Shown here piece after piece: positions 24,495-32,270 of a DNA stretch of 39,754 bases. A model generated the notes under the pieces. It searched no databases, had not been told where the DNA came from, and was given only the letters and a program-made list of their open reading frames with translations. Within the stretch, counting starts at the first letter, position 1; the number at the start of each line of letters is the position of its first letter. The stretch is from the IMG/VR virus record IMGVR_UViG_3300022602_002313, positions 1-39,754 of that record; one strand, 5' to 3'. This stretch comes from a virus. Position numbers and translations under genes: made by a program.

Positions 24495-25943
24495 ATGGTG
24501 ATGAAGTTCCGAACCGAAAAGCAAAGTACTATTGCTTTTTGTATATTGGATATTATGGACAAGTGCCAAAGTGGCGAAGCCAGAGAAGTGTGTGCTAACT
24601 TAACGGATTTTTTATTACACCGAATTGACAAGTACCAATATGATATCTTTATTGGTAAAGATGAGGACGAGCTATTAAAGACAGTGACTGATGACGGATA
24701 CCGTCATGCTGTTCTTATCTCAGCAGGAACAAGTTTAGGACTATCTGATAGATTGTTTGATGCTGTTGAAGATCAATGCAACGAAGATTTTTTTATAGCC
24801 GGGCATATATTAGACAGAGGCGATCATTCTTACTATAAAAAGAATGCCTGTTTTGAACTACATCAACAATTTTATATTGTCAATCTTGAGCAGTATAAAG
24901 AATTAGGATATCCTACAGTAGGTAATGAGGAATGGGTTGAGTATCAACAAATTGCTCCTCTCCGTAGCGAGGAATGCTTACACGGCGATCCAGAAATTCC
25001 AGCATGGATGAAAAAAGGTACTGAACTTAGAACCTACTCTGTTAAACTGCATGGATGGAATATACTAAACGTTGGGCTAGAAAATGATAAACTTTTAATA
25101 CCATTGACTCGACGAATCCGTGATAGCAAAAAATATTTGTATTATGAACATGATCATGTGTTCCTAAGACAACTAGCAGATATAAAATACTATCAGTTCT
25201 TTGGAATGAATTTCTTTGCAGGTTGGAACTCAGATCGTCTTAGAGCAGACTTGCCCTTTGATGGCCCCGTGGAGCAATATGCTAGTGTGGGCATTGGCTT
25301 TAACTGGATTAAGAATTTAGAAATTATAGGCTTTACAGAAAATACCAAAGTAATTTTTACAGACATCAATTACAACTGTTTGATGTTTATGAAAAAAATG
25401 GTTGAAGAATGGGACGGAAAAAATTACGCAGATTTTTATTGGGAACACAAACCTATGCTTCCTAACAACCCTCCGTACATTCCCGAAACATACAAAGATC
25501 AAATAGCAGAACAGTGGGATAAGTTCTTAACAACAGTTGAGGATTGGGAAGGGCTTTGGGCTAAGGTTAAAAACTTAACATACGAGTATATTCTCATAGA
25601 CTACACGGCGTCATTTAACTTTGATTGGTTAGAAGCTGGTAAGAAAACGTTATTGAACCTAAGCGATTTGTATAACCACTCTCCATTCATTGCCGCAACT
25701 AGCATGAAGTATCGTATTAGTTGTGAAAACAATTTGTTACAGAAACTTAAAAACAAAGATCCAAATATAACATTACTAATAACTTCTAGAACTGCTGATG
25801 GGTTTTGGAAAGTTAAAAAACCAGATCAGCGTTTAGATAAGGTTAGCAATTTTGACTACACAGATATTAATGAATTAAAAACACCGGACTGGCATAAACT
25901 AGATTGGGCACACAATAGCGAGCGTCCACTAGGAGTTGTTTGA
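24495..25943 (+). CDS. Large uncharacterised island protein (482 aa), possibly glycosyltransferase-like N-terminus
   Basis: The N-terminal 160 residues have alternating strands and helices ending in FIAGHILDRGDHSYY and HQQFYIVNLEQYKELGYP, a pattern that recalls GT-A-like sugar transferases with a His/Asp pair, though no DxD motif is certain. The C-terminal half (about 270-440) is another alpha/beta domain with VIFTDINYNCLMFMKKM and YILIDYTASFNFDWL, possibly Rossmann-like. I do not recognise the family. A RBS (AGGAAAT) precedes the ATG. It overlaps the oxygenase gene at 25943 as TGATG, so they probably act together. Confidence 0.6.
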   Translation: MVMKFRTEKQSTIAFCILDIMDKCQSGEAREVCANLTDFLLHRIDKYQYDIFIGKDEDELLKTVTDDGYRHAVLISAGTSLGLSDRLFDAVEDQCNEDFFIAGHILDRGDHSYYKKNACFELHQQFYIVNLEQYKELGYPTVGNEEWVEYQQIAPLRSEECLHGDPEIPAWMKKGTELRTYSVKLHGWNILNVGLENDKLLIPLTRRIRDSKKYLYYEHDHVFLRQLADIKYYQFFGMNFFAGWNSDRLRADLPFDGPVEQYASVGIGFNWIKNLEIIGFTENTKVIFTDINYNCLMFMKKMVEEWDGKNYADFYWEHKPMLPNNPPYIPETYKDQIAEQWDKFLTTVEDWEGLWAKVKNLTYEYILIDYTASFNFDWLEAGKKTLLNLSDLYNHSPFIAATSMKYRISCENNLLQKLKNKDPNITLLITSRTADGFWKVKKPDQRLDKVSNFDYTDINELKTPDWHKLDWAHNSERPLGVV

Positions 25944-26587
25944 TGAAAGAGTATTTTCAATCTGACGGACGTTATTTAAAACTAGATATACCCCTTCCAT
26001 ACAAAGAAATGTGTGCAGAAGCATTTGCACTAATTGATAAATTTACACCTCACAGAGGCGATGAAGATTCTCATGGTTGGGAAAGTTTAACCATACACGG
26101 CTTAGGTTGGAACAAGCACGAGAACTATGACGTCTATGGATTTAAGAAAGGCAAAGATGCTAGCAACAGTATGCATTGGACTGAAATAGCAGACTTATGC
26201 CCTATAACAACTCATTGGTTGAAAGAAGTGTTCCCCTCTAACAAATATGGTCGTGTTAGATTTATGTTGTTACGTGCCGGAGGGAAGGTTGCTCTACACA
26301 GTGATTCAAGTATAAAATTAATTGAAAACATAAATGTTGCGCTTAACAATCCAATTGGATGCAAATGGATATGGGGAGACGGTGAGGAGTTAATAATGGA
26401 GCCAGGCGGAGTATACGCTATGAATCTACACTATCAACATTCTGTTGTTAATAACAGTAATGAAGATCGTATGCATATGATTATTGCTCGACACGATGCT
26501 ACAGACGGATGGAAACAGTTGATAGAAGATGCCTCTGTCAAGCAAGGCGTTACTGGAAACTATATTGTAATAGACGAATTGCCGTAA
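25943..26587 (+). CDS. 2OG-Fe(II) oxygenase-like protein, Asp/Asn-hydroxylase type (214 aa)
   Basis: RAGGKVALHSDSS gives His119 and Asp121; YQHSVVNNSNEDRMHMII gives His166 and Arg176. The GRVRFMLLRAGGKV strand and PGGVYAMNLHYQHSVVN block fit the aspartyl/asparaginyl hydroxylase jelly-roll. The ATG at 25943 sits in TGATG with the upstream stop. The gene ends with a 28-bp tail-to-tail overlap with the TauD-like gene. Likely partner of the large unknown protein before it. Confidence 0.78.
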   Translation: MKEYFQSDGRYLKLDIPLPYKEMCAEAFALIDKFTPHRGDEDSHGWESLTIHGLGWNKHENYDVYGFKKGKDASNSMHWTEIADLCPITTHWLKEVFPSNKYGRVRFMLLRAGGKVALHSDSSIKLIENINVALNNPIGCKWIWGDGEELIMEPGGVYAMNLHYQHSVVNNSNEDRMHMIIARHDATDGWKQLIEDASVKQGVTGNYIVIDELP

Positions 26588-27438
26588 TCCTGATCCGGAA
26601 AATCAAAAGCCATTCTGTGTAAGAGTCTGCGTTCTATTTCTTTAAATGGCCAACGTTTGTGTATACCAAGCCATTGTTCTGCTATAACAACATCTCCGTC
26701 ATCCCAATCGTGATGATAACAATACTTGTCTTGTATTGTATGCTCGGATAACCAACTAATGATGTTTTTATTTTCTTCCTCTGACAATCCTACAAATCCA
26801 GAAATTTGTAAGAACGGAAAATAAAATCCTTTTCTGCCTGCTATGTTTTTCATAACAAGACTAGGTGTATAATCGTCAATTACATCAGGCGCATCGTACC
26901 CTAAGTTCATTTCTTCTTTAGACCAATTTGCCATTATAATTTTTAAATTTTCTAGAGCATTTCTTTTAGCTGGATCTAACTCGTCGTATGCAAGTATATT
27001 ATTGTTCCAAGTAGTTCTAGAACCTTTAGTGCCACGCACACCGTATAACCAAATTAAAGATCGCTTTAATGGATCGTGTGGATCATTGCAGTGCCATACC
27101 ATTTCATCTTCCCATCCTGCAATTCCGGGTAATCCTTTTTCATTCTTTTCACCTGTAACTCTTAATGCAAACTTTTCAGAGCCGTCAACTTCCGCGCCTC
27201 GATAACATTCTGCATCAAAAGACCCTTCAACATCTAAATGAAATTGCTGAGGATTTTTAAACATCTTAGCAACCCTAACTTCATCTTCTACGGTTAAGGC
27301 TTGCCCCTTGGCCACTACTAGTGTATTTGTTGCTAGTAGTTTTGCTACATCATTAATGTCTTCTTGCGTGGCTTTTTTAAAATCAAAATTTTCAAGTATA
27401 ACAGTCCAACCGTTTTCGTGTAATTTATATTGTATCAT
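26560..27438 (-). CDS. TauD-like dioxygenase with an altered iron triad (292 aa)
   Basis: It matches the TauD/TfdA-like protein at 27425 over its length: KLHENGWTV start, RTTWNNNILAY, YHHDWDDGDVVIAEQW, GIHKRWPF. The distal His is His260 and the 2OG Arg is 271 or 275. At the proximal position the paralogue has WHSD (His112, Asp114), but this protein has VWHCND: His116-Cys117-Asn118, then Asp119. The HxD carboxylate is therefore an Asn, or the site uses Asp119 shifted by one. This could lower iron affinity, open a ligand site as in Fe halogenases (where Asp is Ala or Gly), or mark loss of activity. Confidence 0.78.
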   Translation of the reverse strand: MIQYKLHENGWTVILENFDFKKATQEDINDVAKLLATNTLVVAKGQALTVEDEVRVAKMFKNPQQFHLDVEGSFDAECYRGAEVDGSEKFALRVTGEKNEKGLPGIAGWEDEMVWHCNDPHDPLKRSLIWLYGVRGTKGSRTTWNNNILAYDELDPAKRNALENLKIIMANWSKEEMNLGYDAPDVIDDYTPSLVMKNIAGRKGFYFPFLQISGFVGLSEEENKNIISWLSEHTIQDKYCYHHDWDDGDVVIAEQWLGIHKRWPFKEIERRLLHRMAFDFPDQDYGNSSITI

Positions 27439-28276
27439 TTAGCACCTCTGTGTAATCTACTCCTGCTCTGTGCAACACTCTAATATCCATTTTATCAAAG
27501 GGCCAGCGTTTGTGTATGCCATTCCATTGATCAGATATAACTACATCACCGTCTTGCCACTCGTGATGATAAACATATTTTTCACTTAGTACGTGTTTAC
27601 AAAGTAGTGATTTAAGTTCATCAGATTGTTCTTGTGTAAGTTCTACAAACTTACCTAGCTGAAAAGGTGCAAAATACATCCCAGTGTTTCCAGTAAGGGT
27701 TTGATGAACAAGCGGCGGGTTCCACTCTGTGTTATACACTACTCCGACATGATCAGGAGCATTAGGTGCATTTATATTTCCATAAACAGAGTGTAAATTT
27801 GAAATTTGATTTTTAATAGTATCGTCTAGATCAGCGTATGCAAGTATGTTGTTATTCCAAGTAGTTCTAGAACCTGCTGTTCCTCTAATACCGTACAAGT
27901 ACAATAACGAACTACGATCTGGTTCTTCTGGGGTATCACTGTGCCAGTCAAATCCTTCTTCCCAATCAGCCATCCCAATTTTTCCATCGCGAAGTTCTTT
28001 AGTAACTCTAAAAATTATTCCGTCTGGATCTTTATTAATGTCTATTGCATAATCGTTAAAGAATGGAGAATCTTTAGGATACAATGATTTTACATTTCTA
28101 AACATCTTTAGAAATCTTAATTCGTCATCAACAGTCAACGATTGATTTCTAATAACAACACAAGTATATGTTGCAATTAATTTTTCAAGCTCTTTAATAT
28201 CTTCTTGTGTACAATTTTTTATATCAAAGTTAGCAAAAATAGTCCAGCCGTTATCGTGCAATTTATAATTTATCAT
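27425..28276 (-). CDS. TauD/TfdA-like 2OG dioxygenase (283 aa)
   Basis: FDWHSDTPEEPDR gives HxD (His112, Asp114), WNGIHKRWPF gives the distal His255, and an Arg follows in KMDIRVLHR. The length, the GVVIRNQSLT-type N-terminal strand (VVIRNQSLTVDDEL) and RTTWNNNILAY after the HxD are standard for the family, whose members oxidise sulfonates, amino acids and many intermediates. It overlaps the altered paralogue by 14 bp and the oxygenase at 28273 by ATGA. A tandem duplication with divergence at the metal site is the simplest history. Confidence 0.83.
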   Translation of the reverse strand: MINYKLHDNGWTIFANFDIKNCTQEDIKELEKLIATYTCVVIRNQSLTVDDELRFLKMFRNVKSLYPKDSPFFNDYAIDINKDPDGIIFRVTKELRDGKIGMADWEEGFDWHSDTPEEPDRSSLLYLYGIRGTAGSRTTWNNNILAYADLDDTIKNQISNLHSVYGNINAPNAPDHVGVVYNTEWNPPLVHQTLTGNTGMYFAPFQLGKFVELTQEQSDELKSLLCKHVLSEKYVYHHEWQDGDVVISDQWNGIHKRWPFDKMDIRVLHRAGVDYTEVLNDTI

Positions 28277-28998
28277 ACTGGCATTCCTACTTTACGTTTA
28301 AAGTCATCAGTAAAGTAGCCATTCACTCTTAAAGTATAAGTGGGTCTCCATACAGGTAACCCTCCATGCCAATCTCTCTCATTCCAATATGCTACCCTAG
28401 TATTCATAAAAATACGCTCGCCAGTTTCTGGATCAAGTATATAGAAAGGTCTATCTATATCGGTTTTTATGTGTATAAATTCTGGAAGGAAGCCTTCTGT
28501 TTCAGTACCGTCTGATGGATCAAAGTGTTCCCATGGTATGCCGCCAGCATCTACAGATATTAGATTTGAACTATGTAGGTTAGTTATTATGCCTGCTGTT
28601 ACAAAACTTTGTACCCATTTTAGTAAACCAGGGAAATGATCAGCTACAGGATGGTTAACGCCGTCTGATGTAACTAATTGAAAAAGTCGATAGTAGTCGT
28701 ATGCACCGTATGCGTTTTTTAAAAAGTCAGTGCGTTGATTATATGTTAGATCCTTGCCAGCAATTTTTAATGGATCAGTATCTGGTAAAGAATTCCATTT
28801 ACGTGCTACATCAAATAATGGATTAACCTGGTACCCTTGTGCATGAGGATGCATTGTACCTTCTGGAACTTCTTGGAGTCCGTCATATGCAAAGTCTCTA
28901 GCAGTTGCTATTCCTCTGCATATTTCTAAACGTAAGGAATCAAATTCTGTTAAGTCTATGTATTTTTCTAAATCTATAAATCGTTGGCCATGTATCAT
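28273..28998 (-). CDS. 2OG-Fe(II) oxygenase-like protein (241 aa), paralogue of 18283 gene
   Basis: WEHFDP gives His158 and Asp160, WHGGLPVW His211, and TLRVNGYF Arg224. The MIHG start, FDSL-x-LEI, DPETGERIFMNTRVAYWNERDWHGG and the C-terminal VNGYFTDDFKRK match the 267-aa protein at 18283. It heads the minus cassette of three oxygenases (28998-26560). An AATAAATA octamer lies five bases before the ATG with no ribosome site. Substrate unknown. Confidence 0.7.
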   Translation of the reverse strand: MIHGQRFIDLEKYIDLTEFDSLRLEICRGIATARDFAYDGLQEVPEGTMHPHAQGYQVNPLFDVARKWNSLPDTDPLKIAGKDLTYNQRTDFLKNAYGAYDYYRLFQLVTSDGVNHPVADHFPGLLKWVQSFVTAGIITNLHSSNLISVDAGGIPWEHFDPSDGTETEGFLPEFIHIKTDIDRPFYILDPETGERIFMNTRVAYWNERDWHGGLPVWRPTYTLRVNGYFTDDFKRKVGMPV

Positions 28999-29003
28999 AT
29001 CTA

Positions 29004-29011
29004 TATTTATT
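29004..29011 (-). promoter_or_regulatory. Candidate T4-type late promoter octamer before the oxygenase cassette
   Basis: The minus strand reads AATAAATA, then TAGAT and the ATG at 28998. Spacing matches the other leaderless candidates in the island. Confidence 0.4.
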
Positions 29012-29043
29012 AGATACGATCAGCCTCTAATTATATAACAGAT

Positions 29044-30597
29044 TTAACCAATACGCCAAACAGAACCATCTGAGTAAACTGGCACTTTGTTTGAACCGCC
29101 ACCTGTGTATGTAGATGCATAAGTTGTTGCTGTTGCATCTGACACAAATGCTCTTGCGCCAACACCAGATGTTGCCGCGCTAGGTAATGCTGTGCCTGCT
29201 ACAGAATATACTGTTGTTTGTAATACTGCGGAATTGAATATACCGGCACTATTGAATATAGCATAGTTAGCAACAGATCCGCCGCCACCTGAAATCAAAG
29301 CAATAGATGATTTTGGATAAGGATCGCTGATGTTTGCAGTAGAATCCCAAATAGTACCAATCGCGCCTGAGAATCCGTAAGTGTTTGCACCAATATATCC
29401 TTTTATTGATATAACCATACCACCAGTGTTTACAGAAACAGGAGTTGGAGCGGCAAGTGTACCATTATAGTAACCTACGCTCAAACTGTTACCTAATTTG
29501 GCAGCTAGTGTCATACCATTTCCGGCATCAGGAGCATTAATAGTCGAAGTATTTAAAGTAGTTATTGTACCAGTAGTAATGTTAGTTGTGCCTAATGTTG
29601 TAGTTCCTGACACTCCTAAAGTACCACTAGCACTTAGGTTACCAGTTATGTTAATTGAACCAGTACCAGTAATGTTATTGTTGTTTAATACTAAATTGCC
29701 GCCTAGTGTAGGAGTAGTATCTTGTAGAATTGCTGTTAATCCGCTAGCGGCAGAGTTTACACTCATTGTACCAGTTGACGCATTATATACAAATGTAATG
29801 TTTGAATCTGGACCGCCTGCTGAGAATGTTGTAGATGAAAGACTAGCTACAGTTAAATTGGTAATAGCTATTCCGTTTTCTGCATTAGCAAGGCTTGTTG
29901 CTACTGTAATTTGGTTAGTACCTGCTGTAGGATTAATGATGTAATATGTACCTGCAGACAACCCACCGCCACCTACGCCAGTAACAATAATCGGAGTAAG
30001 AGCTACTAGCCCAGTATTCGAACCAAGTGTAACAAAAGAGATAGTTCCAGTAATTGCAATGCTTGTGCCTGCTGTAGGTGCCGCACTTAATATAAATCCA
30101 CTGCTTTGTGTTCCGGAAACAATATATGTGCCAGTAGTAATACCTGTGCCTACTAGTACCATACCTATTTGAGGAACAGTACCACTTACGTAAGTTAAAA
30201 TGCCAATACCGTTAATTGTTGATAATGTTCCTATAAACGATATTGTAGAAGTAGTAGTAGCAGTAACGTTTCCTGTAACAGTTGGAGATCCTTTAGCAGT
30301 AAACATTGTAGCCACATCGTTTTTAGCTTTAGTAGAATTGTAATATAAATTTACTGTACCTTGTGCTAAATTATCAGTGGTATAACCGGATAAAGTTCCT
30401 GCAAAGTTAAGCGTTTGTGTTGTTGAATTCCAGCTTAAACCGGTACCGGCTGCTGTAGAAAGTACGTTAACACCGCCAGCAGTACTGCCGTCGCCAATAT
30501 ATAATTTCTTACTGTCTGTTGTGTATACAATTTCGCCTAAGTCAAAAACAACTGTTTGTCTTTGGGCATCAGTTCCGCGTCTAATTTGTAGCGACAT
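29044..30597 (-). CDS. Tail-fibre-like structural protein (517 aa)
   Basis: The N-terminus MSLQIRRGTDAQRQTVVFDLGEIVYTTDSKKLYIGDGSTAGG is the RRGT...GE-xx-xxD-xxKLYIGDG module that starts many phage tail-fibre and head-fibre proteins. The rest is low-complexity, rich in Gly, Thr, Ser, Val and Ile, with TGN(I/V)T-type repeats typical of beta-helical fibres, and a C-terminal RAFVSDATATTYASTYTGGGSNKVPVYSDGS region, common at fibre ends. It probably binds the host surface. The ATG has GGAGAT eight bases upstream and a separate late promoter further up, unlike the island genes. Confidence 0.85.
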   Translation of the reverse strand: MSLQIRRGTDAQRQTVVFDLGEIVYTTDSKKLYIGDGSTAGGVNVLSTAAGTGLSWNSTTQTLNFAGTLSGYTTDNLAQGTVNLYYNSTKAKNDVATMFTAKGSPTVTGNVTATTTSTISFIGTLSTINGIGILTYVSGTVPQIGMVLVGTGITTGTYIVSGTQSSGFILSAAPTAGTSIAITGTISFVTLGSNTGLVALTPIIVTGVGGGGLSAGTYYIINPTAGTNQITVATSLANAENGIAITNLTVASLSSTTFSAGGPDSNITFVYNASTGTMSVNSAASGLTAILQDTTPTLGGNLVLNNNNITGTGSINITGNLSASGTLGVSGTTTLGTTNITTGTITTLNTSTINAPDAGNGMTLAAKLGNSLSVGYYNGTLAAPTPVSVNTGGMVISIKGYIGANTYGFSGAIGTIWDSTANISDPYPKSSIALISGGGGSVANYAIFNSAGIFNSAVLQTTVYSVAGTALPSAATSGVGARAFVSDATATTYASTYTGGGSNKVPVYSDGSVWRIG

Positions 30598-30643
30598 GTG
30601 CTATCTCCGTTATTCTGTACATCCAAGGATGATTATTATAGTG

Positions 30644-30651
30644 TATTTATT
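30644..30651 (-). promoter_or_regulatory. T4-type late promoter octamer for the tail-fibre gene
   Basis: The minus strand reads AATAAATA about 46 bases before the ATG at 30597, leaving an ordinary leader with a GGAGAT ribosome site. It lies just downstream of the terminator at 30674, so it starts a separate late transcript. Confidence 0.55.
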
Positions 30652-30673
30652 AAAATGTACAGAACGCAGAGCC

Positions 30674-30698
30674 AAAAAAATAGGGCCCTAAGGCCCTA
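30674..30698 (-). terminator. Rho-independent terminator after the metallophosphoesterase gene
   Basis: On the minus strand TAGGGCC-TTAG-GGCCCTA forms a 7-bp stem with a 4-nt loop, followed by seven Ts (30680-30674). It ends the long minus-strand transcript of 39.7-30.7 kb and isolates the tail-fibre unit. Confidence 0.85.
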
Positions 30699-30712
30699 TA
30701 AAATGCTAACTT

Positions 30713-31318
30713 TTAGTCAGCTTTTGTGAAGTTACCGTTTTTAAACCCTACTTCACCGCCTTCTTCCTTAATACGCTTTACAACGTCTTCAAAAAGTATA
30801 GGAGCAAAGTCAGTTTGTTCAACGCAAACGCAATGATAACGAACATCGTTTTCATCACTGTACAGTACTGTGCCTGTCTTTGCGTCAACTCCCCGTGCCT
30901 TTTTAACACGATTTGCGTGAGTGTGTCCGTGTACGTTGACACCAAAACGACCCAACGAATCTGCGTGAAGCGGTATATGGCTAAGAATCATACCATCCAT
31001 AACGTGATAAGCTCTAAGCTCCCTAAAGTACTGTCTGTACTCTACATCAGGGAAAATATCGTGATTACCACGAATTAAAACTTTGTCGCCGTTAAGTCTA
31101 GCAAGAGTTGGCAGTGCTCTACGATTAATAACAACATCGCCCAAGTGATAGACCTTGTCATTGGGTTTTACCCGTTCGTTCCACGCCTTAACCATTGCTT
31201 CATCCATTTCCTCAGGAGTATCCCAAGGACGGAGTTTTGTAACACCATCGTTACGTGTAAAGTGGCATACGCCTTTGTGACCAAAGTGCGTATCACTTAC
31301 TAGAAATACACTAGGCAT
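30713..31318 (-). CDS. Metallophosphoesterase (calcineurin-like, 201 aa)
   Basis: All signature blocks are present: DTHFGH (Asp9, His11), HLGDVV (Gly60-Asp61), RGNHD (84-87), LSHIPLH (His114) and HGHTH (131-134). The family hydrolyses phosphomonoesters or diesters using two metals. The short form with DTHFGH is common in phages and is likely a nucleotide or RNA-end phosphoesterase. AGGAGGGG is a strong ribosome site. Its neighbours are a Tyr-phosphatase-like and a polynucleotide-kinase-like protein, all three acting on phosphate groups. Confidence 0.9.
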   Translation of the reverse strand: MPSVFLVSDTHFGHKGVCHFTRNDGVTKLRPWDTPEEMDEAMVKAWNERVKPNDKVYHLGDVVINRRALPTLARLNGDKVLIRGNHDIFPDVEYRQYFRELRAYHVMDGMILSHIPLHADSLGRFGVNVHGHTHANRVKKARGVDAKTGTVLYSDENDVRYHCVCVEQTDFAPILFEDVVKRIKEEGGEVGFKNGNFTKAD

Positions 31319-31332
31319 AAGCCCCTCCTTTC

Positions 31333-31800
31333 TTAAAAATCGTTTGTAAACTTGCGCCAGTCATCGATGTTTGGTTTTTCGTCTGCATCGTATGTCCAGC
31401 CCAAGTGCTTCATCATTCTATGCTTGACTAGCAAATTAGGGCTACGGAAACGTTCTGTATCCTGAAAACCCATCATTACGCCAACTTCGCATACTGCACC
31501 ACTACGACAAATACCTGCAAAGCAATGAACAATTACGTCCATGCGATTGTCTAATGCGTGTTGTAGCAAACGAACAAGCTCTGCGGCCTGCTCATGACTA
31601 CATTTCATAGCTTCGTCATCGACGTGATCCTTTTCTTCTACGTCCAGAAACTCAAATCGATGAACTTCTTTGAAGTTATGTTTTGAAGTAGGGAACCAGC
31701 TAGCAGGATCCGCAATTTGGATCAGCATACTGTTTTCACCTACTGCGACATGAAATCCTTTTGGGATATCATCAGCCGCACAATTTTGAATCCAAGGCAT
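31333..31800 (-). CDS. Tyrosine/dual-specificity phosphatase-like protein (155 aa)
   Basis: VHCFAGICRSGAV contains the CX5R P-loop (Cys93, Arg99) followed by Ser100, the active-site signature of Cys-based phosphatases. An acidic loop near residues 54-64 could hold the general acid (EEKDHVDDE). The start MPWIQNC at 31800 gives a TAATG overlap with the kinase-like gene; a longer frame would overlap it further. It may remove phosphate from proteins or from nucleic-acid ends. Small enzymes of this type occur in T4-like phages. Confidence 0.82.
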   Translation of the reverse strand: MPWIQNCAADDIPKGFHVAVGENSMLIQIADPASWFPTSKHNFKEVHRFEFLDVEEKDHVDDEAMKCSHEQAAELVRLLQHALDNRMDVIVHCFAGICRSGAVCEVGVMMGFQDTERFRSPNLLVKHRMMKHLGWTYDADEKPNIDDWRKFTNDF

Positions 31801-32261
31801 TATACCCTCCAAATTTCTGTAAACCCTTCATCTTCAGTTGGCTCTTGCCAATTAGCAATCATACTTTCCATAATTTCCTGAGGAATAACTTTACCAGGGC
31901 GGTTACCCAATCGACGAGCTAACTCGTCTGCATCAGGAGTAAGAAATACTACAGCAATATGTTCATAATCAGGCAACATATTAAACTTACGTTCACGACT
32001 TGCTATAGTAGTACTAGTTTGATCCCAAATTATATCCTTACCGTCTTCTCGTGCTTCGACAACTTCTGCGGCCATCATTTCAACAGCCTTAGGCATAATT
32101 TCTTTAAACACTTCCGAATAAGTCTTACCAACATTATGTGCATGTGCATCTACAAACTTGTCTGTAGAAATGTATGCGCACTTGTTTGTCCAAGTTTGGG
32201 AATTAACCCATGTACTCTTTCCTGACCCCGGAACCCCAATTAGTTGATAACACTTAGGCAT
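31800..32261 (-). CDS. P-loop kinase, polynucleotide-kinase-like (153 aa)
   Basis: GVPGSGKST at residues 9-17 is the Walker A motif; ISTDKF resembles the substrate-binding Asp after it and IIWDQTSTT is a Walker B-like end. This fits the AAA/zeta-toxin/T4 Pnk kinase-domain group (PF13671 type). It could phosphorylate 5' ends of nucleic acids or a small molecule. AAGGAGTAG is a strong ribosome site. It is coupled to the phosphatase gene, which suggests paired kinase/phosphatase work on one substrate, as in T4 Pnk but on two chains. Confidence 0.82.
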   Translation of the reverse strand: MPKCYQLIGVPGSGKSTWVNSQTWTNKCAYISTDKFVDAHAHNVGKTYSEVFKEIMPKAVEMMAAEVVEAREDGKDIIWDQTSTTIASRERKFNMLPDYEHIAVVFLTPDADELARRLGNRPGKVIPQEIMESMIANWQEPTEDEGFTEIWRV

Positions 32262-32270
32262 AACTACTCC

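Noticed and set aside
3107-28998. Classical RiPP cluster with a precursor peptide
   Set aside because: SPASM and twitch rSAM proteins suggest peptide modification, but no short precursor ORF with leader-like sequence or repeated core, nor a PqqD-like recognition domain, could be supported in the gaps.
29498-29944. Plus-strand 148-aa open frame with hydrophobic Val/Pro-rich product
   Set aside because: It lies inside the tail-fibre gene on the opposite strand; its composition mirrors the Gly/Thr/Asn repeat codons and it has no ribosome site.
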